Source of the DNA: an uncultured Riemerella sp.
Lineage (GTDB): Bacteria; Bacteroidota; Bacteroidia; Flavobacteriales; Weeksellaceae
NCBI GenBank assembly: GCA_938037185.1
Contig: CALHQK010000053.1
Location: 1 to 15,167 of the forward strand
Direction: 5' to 3'
Length of the DNA stretch: 15,167 bases
Shown here in pieces: positions 6,795-12,353 of this stretch (its first letter is position 1; the number at the start of each line of letters is the position of its first letter). Both the position numbers and the translations under genes were made by a program. The notes under the pieces are model-generated. The model saw only the letters and a list, made by a program, of their open reading frames with translations, ran no database searches and was not told the origin of the DNA.

Positions 6795-6799
6795 AAAAA

Positions 6800-6834
6800 C
6801 ACCCAGAATATAATCTGGGTGCTTGTTTTTTTTT
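6800..6834. terminator. Bidirectional intrinsic terminator between rnhA and the DUF2807 gene
   Basis: CACCCAGA (6800-6807) pairs perfectly with TCTGGGTG (6814-6821) around a 6-base loop. On the + strand CTTG and nine T follow. On the - strand the stem is followed directly by TTTTTTTATTT. It therefore serves both convergent genes. Only five bases separate the rnhA stop from the stem. Confidence 0.88.
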
Positions 6835-7501
6835 ATTTAAACTCTATAACTCCGCCTACTACTTTTTTTACATCTCTTTGTTTTGGGTTTCCGTGGATTT
6901 CTATTCTTCCGCCTGCTCTCACGGTGGCATTTACGGCTTTAGAAGCGTAGACCTCTGCCTTTCCTCCTGCGTTTACAGTTACGGATACATTTTCGCCCTC
7001 GTTGTCATCGCCTTTGTATTTTGCGCCAGAGTTCATCACGATTTCCTGAATATCTGCATTCCCTGAAAGCTCTACTTCGCCGCCCGAGTTTCCTCTTACA
7101 TTCAGCTGTTTTACATCTACTTTCATTTGGATTTTAGAACCTTCATTAGCAGTGAGTTTCAGCAAGTTGGTTTTCAATACATCATTAGAAGTGATTTCCG
7201 AACCTTGACTCGCCTGAATATCGCTAAGGTCATTATAATAAACTTTTACTTTAACATCATCTCCTTGAAGGAGTTTCAGCGTTTTGGTACGGATTTTTAG
7301 TTCTCCATTTTTATTGATTACTTGGATTTTTGCACTGCCATCGCCTATGATTTCCACTTTGTTTTTCTTGGATTCTATAAGTTCTACGGAAATTCTGTCA
7401 TAGACTTTCAGAGAAATAAAATCACCAACATTTCTATCATTCTGCGCAAAAGAAAATACCACACCAAAAAGGAATAAAATTCCTGATAATAAATTTTTCA
7501 T
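6833..7501 (-). CDS. Secreted DUF2807 (head GIN domain) protein
   Basis: The protein has 222 residues with a clear signal peptide (about 1-20: MKNLLSGILFLFGVVFSFAQ, cut before ND). The rest is beta-rich and repetitive and matches DUF2807, the 'head GIN domain' that folds as a right-handed beta-helix-like sheet stack. Typical pieces are LKVYDRISVELIES, DIQASQGSEI, KLTANEGSKI, VRGNSGGEVELSG, VMNSGAKYKG, VTVNAGGKAEVYAS and ATVRAGGRIEIHGNP. Recurrent Gly/Ser/Ala turns between short strands are the visible repeats. Many Bacteroidota carry several such exported proteins; the function is not established, and the name 'auto-transporter adhesin' in databases is weakly supported. No exact TAnnTTTG box is seen upstream. 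The gene is alone, between the fabG terminator and the shared terminator at 6800-6834. Confidence 0.88.
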   Translation of the reverse strand: MKNLLSGILFLFGVVFSFAQNDRNVGDFISLKVYDRISVELIESKKNKVEIIGDGSAKIQVINKNGELKIRTKTLKLLQGDDVKVKVYYNDLSDIQASQGSEITSNDVLKTNLLKLTANEGSKIQMKVDVKQLNVRGNSGGEVELSGNADIQEIVMNSGAKYKGDDNEGENVSVTVNAGGKAEVYASKAVNATVRAGGRIEIHGNPKQRDVKKVVGGVIEFK

Positions 7502-7553
7502 TATGTTTGATTTTTCTGTTAGAACGAAAAAAATGAACTTTCATTATGTTTTT

Positions 7554-7587
7554 AAATAAAAAAAGACTCTCTCGAAGAAAGTCTTTT
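7554..7587 (-). terminator. Intrinsic terminator of fabG
   Basis: On the - strand AAAAGACT pairs with AGTCTTTT (arms at 7580-7587 and 7561-7568). An inner TCT/AGA extension beyond one mismatch closes a 3-base loop. The stem is followed by a T-run (TTTTTTTATTT) reaching about 7554. It lies a few bases after the fabG stop, and the DUF2807 gene starts about 50 bases further on. Confidence 0.8.
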
Positions 7588-7595
7588 GTAATATT

Positions 7596-8339
7596 TTAAG
7601 TAAGCATACCGCCATCTACATTGATAACCTGCCCTGTAACATAGGAAGATAAATCACTTGCCAAGAATAGACATGTATTGGCTACATCGGTAGTCTGCCC
7701 TCCTCTCTTTAACGGGATGGCATCTCTCCAGCCTTGTACCACTTCTGGGCTTAGTTTAGCTGTCATTTCTGTTTCTATGAAACCTGGTGCCACGGCGTTG
7801 CAACGGATGTTTCTAGAACCAAGTTCCAAAGCAACAGATTTAGAAAATCCGATAACACCAGCTTTAGAAGCTGCGTAGTTTGCTTGTCCTGCGTTTCCTT
7901 TAACACCTACTACAGAAGCCATGTTGATAATAGACCCTGTTCTCGCTTTCATCATAGGTTTGATGGCCGCTTTTGTAAGGTTGAAAACAGAATCCAAATT
8001 CACTTTCATGATGATGTCCCACTCCTCTTTGCTCATTCTAAGGAGAAGATTGTCTCGGGTAATTCCTGCATTATTCACAAGGATATCTATTTGCCCGAAG
8101 TCTGCGATAACATCGTCAATCAGTTTTTGAGCCTCATCAAAATCAGCAGCGTTAGAGTGGTATTCTTTAGCTGTGGTGATTTTATTTAGGTCTGCTTCTA
8201 CTTGTTTTGCTAAGTCATCTGGACCGATGTGGGAGAATGCTATTTTAGCTCCCTGCTCTGCGAAAACTTCTGCTATTCTTTTTCCGATACCTGTAGCCGC
8301 ACCAGTGATGAGAGCTACTTTTCCTTCTAATAATTTCAT
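7596..8339 (-). CDS. fabG: 3-oxoacyl-ACP reductase FabG (SDR family)
   Basis: FabG reduces 3-oxoacyl-ACP to 3-hydroxyacyl-ACP with NADPH, the first reductive step of each fatty acid elongation round. Counted from the ATG at 8339 the protein has 247 residues, the normal size. SDR features are complete: cofactor motif TGAATGIG (residues 12-19), NNAG (89-92), N114, and the catalytic S142, Y155 and K159 (QANYAASKAG). PG at the PGFIETEM loop is followed by the C-terminal GQVINVDGG. An extended start with seven more residues (TTG at 8360) is rejected because a perfect -7 box overlaps it. Other fatty acid genes are not adjacent, so a different SDR with another substrate cannot be fully excluded, but similarity to FabG is strong throughout. 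The gene has its own promoter and terminator. Confidence 0.93.
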   Translation of the reverse strand: MKLLEGKVALITGAATGIGKRIAEVFAEQGAKIAFSHIGPDDLAKQVEADLNKITTAKEYHSNAADFDEAQKLIDDVIADFGQIDILVNNAGITRDNLLLRMSKEEWDIIMKVNLDSVFNLTKAAIKPMMKARTGSIINMASVVGVKGNAGQANYAASKAGVIGFSKSVALELGSRNIRCNAVAPGFIETEMTAKLSPEVVQGWRDAIPLKRGGQTTDVANTCLFLASDLSSYVTGQVINVDGGMLT

Positions 8340-8357
8340 ATTCTTATTATTTTGGTT

Positions 8358-8365
8358 CAAAATTA
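8358..8365 (-). promoter_or_regulatory. -7 promoter box of fabG
   Basis: On the - strand TAATTTTG (8365-8358) fully matches TAnnTTTG and ends 18 bases before the ATG at 8339. It overlaps a potential upstream TTG start at 8360, so it decides in favour of the internal ATG. No clear -33 TTG stands at the expected distance. Confidence 0.55.
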
Positions 8366-8377
8366 AGGATTATTTTT

Positions 8378-8411
8378 AAAACCTAAAAGATTAGAAGAGT
8401 TTATCTTTTGG
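8378..8411 (-). terminator. Weak candidate terminator after the rsmI-tail genes
   Basis: On the - strand CCAAAAGAT pairs with ATCTTTTAGG apart from one bulged base, across an 11-base loop, and is followed by TTTTAAAAAT. It lies about 70 bases after the stop of the last gene of the block and just upstream of the fabG promoter. The stem is A-T rich and the T-run short, so read-through into fabG is possible. Confidence 0.35.
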
Positions 8412-8479
8412 ATTTTATTTGATGATTTAGGATTTGGTTGCTGTTTTTAGAATAAAAGAGATAATTAAGGTTTCCCATT

Positions 8480-8980
8480 TTAGTCACATAAAGGGAAAAG
8501 TATCGGATAGAAATTTTCTTTATTTTTTATGAGAAACTTCTTTTTATCAATAGTAACAGTCTTTTTATTATAGAAAGATACTTTTGTAAAGCCTAAATAA
8601 AATCTTGTCAATGGTAGTTTGGTCAGGGTTGTATTTCCTTTAACTATAGTGTTCTTTTTATCACAACAGTCACATTCTGAAATTTTAAAATTATTTTTTT
8701 CCCAAATATCATTGATGTAAAAACCTAATCCCATACCATCATCAAAATATAAAAAGGCTTTGTTATCATTTAGTAATTTTTCAATATTGCTAACTTTATT
8801 ATATTCTTGGGAACTGGTTATTATTTTACCAGCTTTTCCTTTTACAGAGATTATTATAGGGTCTGATATTTTAATTGTATCTTTTGTTAAATAAAAACCG
8901 TTTGCTTCTTGAGAATAAAGTTTGATACTAACTAAACATAGAAAGAGTGTTATTGTATTTATTTTCTGTGATATTTTCAT
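8480..8980 (-). CDS. Unrecognised secreted protein with Cys cluster
   Basis: I do not recognise this protein. Counted from the ATG at 8980 it has 166 residues and begins with a good signal peptide (MKISQKINTITLFLCLVSIKLYSQ, cleavage after about residue 23-24). The mature part is predicted beta-rich and polar. It holds an acidic, Gly-rich stretch (FDDGMGLGFYIND, about 79-91), a cluster ECDCCDKK with C103, C105 and C106, and a last cysteine at 165. The frame is open upstream to 9136, but that extension runs into the neighbouring gene and lacks export features, so it is rejected. It is the last gene of a same-strand block behind rsmI. Codon and base use are very AT-rich. An envelope role is an inference from the signal peptide only. 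Confidence 0.72.
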   Translation of the reverse strand: MKISQKINTITLFLCLVSIKLYSQEANGFYLTKDTIKISDPIIISVKGKAGKIITSSQEYNKVSNIEKLLNDNKAFLYFDDGMGLGFYINDIWEKNNFKISECDCCDKKNTIVKGNTTLTKLPLTRFYLGFTKVSFYNKKTVTIDKKKFLIKNKENFYPILFPLCD

Positions 8981-9083
8981 TTTATTCAAATTATGTATTA
9001 TTTTACTTTTATTTATCATTGCTTTAAATAGTAGTATAGTCTGCTTTTTATTAATTATCAAGCATTTAGGATGTAAATAAATG

Positions 9084-9458
9084 TTAGTTTTGGGATATTT
9101 TAAAAATCCAAAGACCATTGAATAATAAAAATACAAGTATAGGCAATATAATAGCTATAAAATTACTTTTATCTTTATATTTTTTATCCATTATAATCCT
9201 CTTGTATTTTTGCTTGTATGAAAAAATATACATTAATAAAAAGAAAATAACTCCTCCTATTATTATCCCATAAAATGGTTGTATTTTGATTTTCACATTG
9301 GTTATTATAAAAAACACAAATACCATGAAACCAGCAGATATATAGAGAGATGTGATTAATGTAATCATCAAAATAGTATTAAATACAGCGCTATCTTTAT
9401 TACCCACCCTGACTTGAAACCAATAATATTTATAAAATAAATAATTTAATATATACAT
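9084..9458 (-). CDS. Unrecognised small multi-pass membrane protein
   Basis: The protein has 124 residues, with hydrophobic segments at about 26-53 (long, perhaps one kinked helix), 62-80 and 98-118. They are separated by a short polar loop and by a strongly basic, charged loop (KQKYKRIIMDKKYKDKSN, 82-99) that is probably cytoplasmic. It resembles small uncharacterised membrane proteins common in Flavobacteriia that begin with a Tyr/Phe/Lys-rich stretch before the first helix; this impression is from memory and carries no function. The intervals to its neighbours are about 100 bases on each side, with no clear promoter or terminator. The DNA here is among the most AT-rich in the window. The start is the first ATG; the next ATG (residue 31) would cut into the first helix. 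Confidence 0.65.
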   Translation of the reverse strand: MYILNYLFYKYYWFQVRVGNKDSAVFNTILMITLITSLYISAGFMVFVFFIITNVKIKIQPFYGIIIGGVIFFLLMYIFSYKQKYKRIIMDKKYKDKSNFIAIILPILVFLLFNGLWIFKISQN

Positions 9459-9563
9459 TTCTTTATTTTACTTACTTTTTTATGCTTATTTTTTTCTTTT
9501 GATTTGATTTTACTTTCAATCATTTATTTTTGATTATCTAATCTTTTACTTTAAATAAATCTT
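9459..9563. other. AT-rich spacer, no supported feature
   Basis: This is 105 bases between the small membrane protein gene and the lipoprotein gene. It is extremely AT-rich: a hand count gives 10 G or C in 9481-9540. A short inverted repeat (AATCA/TGATT, near 9520-9537) has no T-run after it, so it is not called a terminator. No TAnnTTTG box is present on the - strand. Confidence 0.4.
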
Positions 9564-10121
9564 CTACGGATATTCAAAACCAAAATAAATTTTACTCAAC
9601 TTATCTTGGTCAAAGGTATATTCTGCAAAATAAATTGGCAAGTTATACTTTTCTAAAAAATGAGACTTTTCATAATCCGAGATTTCATACCGAAGAACAT
9701 GATTAGTTTCTACAAAATTATTTCCTTTTATCTTTATCAAATCTTTTTTAGAAATACCTAATTTTATTCCGCTTTCCGTAGAAAAATTTTTATATTTAGT
9801 AGGATTTGGGATAGTTTTCTTATCATATGGACTTATTTCTGCTTGATAAAATTCATTTCTTTTTGCTCCATAGAAAAGATATAGTTTCAGGATTTCGGTT
9901 TTATTTTCATTAGTGAAAATGACATAGGGCAATTCTTCTTCACCCTCTATAACATTGTATTTCAAATCATTATACCCTAAAACTACAGCAGTAGTATCTG
10001 ATAATTTTATATCATTGACACTTATATCTGGCACAATGTTATCCTTATATGTTTCATTCTTTGTATCCTTACAATTCGTAAAAAGCATAAAAATTATACC
10101 TACAAAATAGAATGTTTTCAT
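9564..10121 (-). CDS. Unrecognised lipoprotein
   Basis: The protein has 185 residues. A short N-terminal hydrophobic stretch ends in a lipobox-like LFTNC, with the lipid-carrying cysteine at residue 17. The Asn before Cys is unusual but occurs in Bacteroidota lipoproteins. KDTKNE follows the cysteine; charged residues directly after it are linked to surface export in some Bacteroidota, but this match is only suggestive. The C-terminal half contains ESGIKLGISKKDLIKIKG (116-133), a G-x-S-x-x-x-L-x-x-x-x-G pattern of the kind found in BLIP/SmpA-like small lipoprotein folds. It closes with a strand pattern YTFDQDKLSKIYFGFEY. No named family is assigned. It lies 41 bases behind the next upstream gene of the block. 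Confidence 0.72.
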   Translation of the reverse strand: MKTFYFVGIIFMLFTNCKDTKNETYKDNIVPDISVNDIKLSDTTAVVLGYNDLKYNVIEGEEELPYVIFTNENKTEILKLYLFYGAKRNEFYQAEISPYDKKTIPNPTKYKNFSTESGIKLGISKKDLIKIKGNNFVETNHVLRYEISDYEKSHFLEKYNLPIYFAEYTFDQDKLSKIYFGFEYP

Positions 10122-10162
10122 AATTATTACTTTTTAAATGTTTTATACTGATTATAAGAATA

Positions 10163-10510
10163 TTATGGAAGCAGAAATGTTTTTTCTTCTTGTTTGGATA
10201 GAATAGAATCTCCTAATTTTAATTTCAAAGTATCATTTTTTATAGAGTAACCATTGATATGGTCATATCTATCGTAGTTTTGCAAAACTTCTTCCACTCC
10301 ATTTTCAGATTTCCTTATTTGGATATATGACTGACTGGAAGCATTGGAAGGAATATGATATATTTTAATCGTATAGTTTTTATTAGGAATGCTGATTGTT
10401 TCTATTTCCTTGAATTCCTCATCAAAAATGGCAAAAGTTGATAACTTGTAAATCCCAAATAATAGTAAAAATACCGCCACTATTCCTAAAAGTGTTTTTG
10501 TATTTTTCAT
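10163..10510 (-). CDS. Unrecognised single-helix anchored protein
   Basis: The protein has 115 residues. An N-terminal membrane helix (about 5-23), probably an uncleaved anchor, precedes a small beta-rich extracytoplasmic domain. The most distinctive stretch is KNYTIKIYHIPSNASSQSYIQ (residues 44-64, one shared strand and turn), followed by a YDRYDHINGYSI segment and an NDTLKLKLGD strand. The pattern resembles short uncharacterised proteins found in many Bacteroidota, whose function I do not know. The start is two bases behind the stop of the preceding gene, so both are read from one message. An alternative frame across the same junction (10422-10634) has no support. Confidence is for the gene being real, not for a function. 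Confidence 0.75.
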   Translation of the reverse strand: MKNTKTLLGIVAVFLLLFGIYKLSTFAIFDEEFKEIETISIPNKNYTIKIYHIPSNASSQSYIQIRKSENGVEEVLQNYDRYDHINGYSIKNDTLKLKLGDSILSKQEEKTFLLP

Positions 10511-10512
10511 AG

Positions 10513-11013
10513 TTATTTATCTGTTTTCTGAAATGGTGAGTTTGGTATTTTTCCTTTAATTCGTTTCCCTTTGAAAAAAAGAGCAGCATCTGGTTCTTGT
10601 AAAAGGGGTTTTCTCCATACAAATATTGAATCATTCTTATATTCCACCATAAAAAGGCGATATTTATTATTCTCTAAATAATCAATAATTCCTATTGGGT
10701 AATTTCCCTTTCTGTCTTCTATAACAAAAATTATTCTTTCCTTTCCATCAGGCTCTTTGTCTAATGAATGTATTATTAGTTTCTTTTCATCTTCTTCATT
10801 ATAGTAAGTCAAATGGTTAAATAGATATTCTTTATCTGAATAATTGTCATTTCTGTCTTCGCTATATTTCTTTTTCCCATTTGCAATTTCATATTCTAAA
10901 TGGAAATCTGGGTCATCAATGGTTGGATTTAAATATAGATAAGTAACTACAAGTCCTGCCACTGAAATCACCGCCAGAAGCAAAAATAATGCTCTTTTTA
11001 AATTCTTTTTCAT
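10513..11013 (-). CDS. Unrecognised single-helix anchored protein directly behind rsmI
   Basis: The protein has 166 residues, with a basic start (MKKNLKR) and one membrane helix (about 7-28), then a charged extracytoplasmic domain. The domain is rich in Asp, Glu, Lys and Tyr (for example KKYSEDRNDNYSDKEYLFNH) and shows strands such as KKLIIHSLDK, ERIIFVIEDRKG, YPIGIIDYLENNKYRLFMVEYKND and SIFVWRK. I know no family for it. The ATG is two bases behind the rsmI stop, and the next gene starts two bases after its own stop, so it is the middle gene of a tight three-gene run. Whether it has any link to ribosome methylation is doubtful: it is exported or anchored, while RsmI acts in the cytoplasm. 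Confidence 0.75.
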   Translation of the reverse strand: MKKNLKRALFLLLAVISVAGLVVTYLYLNPTIDDPDFHLEYEIANGKKKYSEDRNDNYSDKEYLFNHLTYYNEEDEKKLIIHSLDKEPDGKERIIFVIEDRKGNYPIGIIDYLENNKYRLFMVEYKNDSIFVWRKPLLQEPDAALFFKGKRIKGKIPNSPFQKTDK

Positions 11014-11015
11014 TG

Positions 11016-11690
11016 CTAAATCTGGTTATTCACCACCAAAACCATTTCGCCTTTCAGGGTTTTGCTTTTGGAAAATTCTATGAGTTCTTCTATGGTTCCG
11101 CGTTTAGTTTCTTCAAATTTTTTGGAAATTTCTCGGCTGAGGCTGATTTTCGTTCCCTCTCCGAAAAACTCCTTTATCTGCTCCAGAGTGGTGTTTATCT
11201 TGTGCGGACTTTCGTAGAGGACTATCGTTTTTTTCTCCCCTGCCAGCTGTTTCAGTTTTGTCTGTCTTCCCTTTTTCTGCGGCAGAAATCCCACGAACAA
11301 AAACTCATTATTAGGCAGTCCAGAAACCACCAGCGCCGGCACGAAAGCCGTAGCACCAGGCAGACACTGCATTTCCACCTCGTTGTCCGCACATGCCTTT
11401 GCCAGCAGATATCCAGGGTCAGAAATTCCAGGCGTTCCTGCATCGGTAATAATGGCGATATTCTGACCATTTTTCAGGTCTTCTATCACTTTAAGTGTCG
11501 CTTGATGTTCATTGTGTAAGTGATATGATTTCAATGATTTAGAAATTTCAAAATGTTTGAGTAAAATTCCCGAAGTCCGCGTATCTTCACAAAGAATATA
11601 ATCCACTTCTTTCAAAATTTTTACTGCCCGAAAAGTCATATCTTCCAGATTGCCAATAGGCGTAGGAACAAAATAAAGTATACCGCTCAT
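11016..11690 (-). CDS. rsmI: 16S rRNA (cytidine1402-2'-O)-methyltransferase RsmI
   Basis: RsmI uses S-adenosylmethionine to methylate the 2'-O of C1402 in the 16S rRNA decoding centre. The protein has 224 residues and belongs to the tetrapyrrole methylase fold. Motifs: YFVPTPIGNLEDMTFRAV at the start; CEDTRTSGILLKH (about 35-47); ITDAGTPGISDPG, a Gly-rich binding loop; LPGATAFVPALVVSGLPNNEF; FVGFLPQKKGR; LYESPHKI; and LSREISKKFEE. It is shorter than E. coli RsmI (286 residues), mainly at the C-terminus, as in many Bacteroidota homologues. It is transcribed away from tdk and is followed within two bases by an unrelated membrane protein gene. Confidence 0.94.
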   Translation of the reverse strand: MSGILYFVPTPIGNLEDMTFRAVKILKEVDYILCEDTRTSGILLKHFEISKSLKSYHLHNEHQATLKVIEDLKNGQNIAIITDAGTPGISDPGYLLAKACADNEVEMQCLPGATAFVPALVVSGLPNNEFLFVGFLPQKKGRQTKLKQLAGEKKTIVLYESPHKINTTLEQIKEFFGEGTKISLSREISKKFEETKRGTIEELIEFSKSKTLKGEMVLVVNNQI

Positions 11691-11712
11691 AAATTCTTTT
11701 ATTAAAATTGTT

Positions 11713-11733
11713 TAAATTTGGGATTTAATTTTG
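11713..11733 (+). promoter_or_regulatory. Tandem -7 boxes before tdk
   Basis: Two full matches to TAnnTTTG stand in the rsmI-tdk divergent interval: TAAATTTG (11713-11720) and TAATTTTG (11726-11733). The second would give a leader of about 30 bases before the tdk ATG. A TTG at 11708-11710 is 15 bases upstream of the second box, slightly short for a -33 element. No exact box was found for rsmI on the other strand. Confidence 0.4.
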
Positions 11734-11768
11734 AATTTTTTACATCAAAATCAAAAGGCTAATTTACA

Positions 11769-12353
11769 ATGTTTTTAGAAAATACAATCAATCACGCCAA
11801 ACAAAGCGGCTGGATGGAGGTTATCTGCGGTTCTATGTTTTCTGGAAAAACCGAAGAACTCATCAGAAGGCTCCGCCGTGCAGAGATGGCTGGACAGCAG
11901 GTAGAAATCTTCAAGCCAAAGCTGGACAACCGCTATGCCGATGAAGAGGTGGTCTCTCACAACCAAAATAAAATAAAAAGCACTCCCGTAGAAACTCCCG
12001 ATGAGATTCTACTCCTTGGGTCTAACTGTGATGTGGTGGGCATAGATGAGGCGCAGTTTTTCGATGAAAGCATTGTAGAAATAGCCAATCAGCTGGCGAA
12101 CAACGGCGTTCGTGTGGTGATTGCTGGGCTGGATATGGACTACATGGGAAGGCCTTTTGGGCCGATGCCCAACCTGATGGCTACGGCAGAATATGTAACG
12201 AAAGTCCATGCCATCTGCAAGAAAACAGGGAACTTGGCGAATTATTCCATGAGAATCTCTGGGAGTGATGATTTGGTACAATTAGGAGAAACTGACAGCT
12301 ATGAGGCTGTGAGCAGAAAAGTTTTTACAGAAGAAGTTTTGAATAAAAAATAA
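11769..12353 (+). CDS. tdk: Thymidine kinase (type II), zinc site degenerate
   Basis: Thymidine kinase phosphorylates thymidine to dTMP with ATP in the salvage pathway. The protein has 194 residues. The P-loop GSMFSGKT (21-28) is followed by the helix EELIRRLRRAEMAGQ, the FKPKLDNRY segment, the GIDEAQFF Walker B stretch with the catalytic Glu94, and AGLDMDYMGRPFGPMPNLMA, the substrate-side segment. Most type II enzymes hold a structural zinc with two Cys pairs. Here only C150 of the first pair remains (CKKT), and the second pair reads SRKV (S182, V185). Flavobacterial homologues I recall look alike, so this is probably a lineage trait, not damage. The stop overlaps the next start by one base (TAATG). 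It is divergent from rsmI. Confidence 0.95.
   Translation: MFLENTINHAKQSGWMEVICGSMFSGKTEELIRRLRRAEMAGQQVEIFKPKLDNRYADEEVVSHNQNKIKSTPVETPDEILLLGSNCDVVGIDEAQFFDESIVEIANQLANNGVRVVIAGLDMDYMGRPFGPMPNLMATAEYVTKVHAICKKTGNLANYSMRISGSDDLVQLGETDSYEAVSRKVFTEEVLNKK

Noticed and set aside
8981..9136. Upstream extension of the secreted Cys-cluster gene
   Set aside because: The extension would run into the 3' end of the neighbouring membrane protein gene and bury the signal peptide. The ATG at 8980 gives a normal signal peptide.
10422..10634. 70-codon - strand frame across the junction of two anchored proteins
   Set aside because: It lies in another frame over the end of one gene and the start of the next. 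Both of those have membrane anchors and two-base spacing, and this one has nothing.
10989..11519. 176-codon + strand frame over rsmI
   Set aside because: It is antisense to rsmI, whose motifs are conserved throughout. Its own translation shows no family feature and is Phe/Leu-rich, as expected of a shadow frame.
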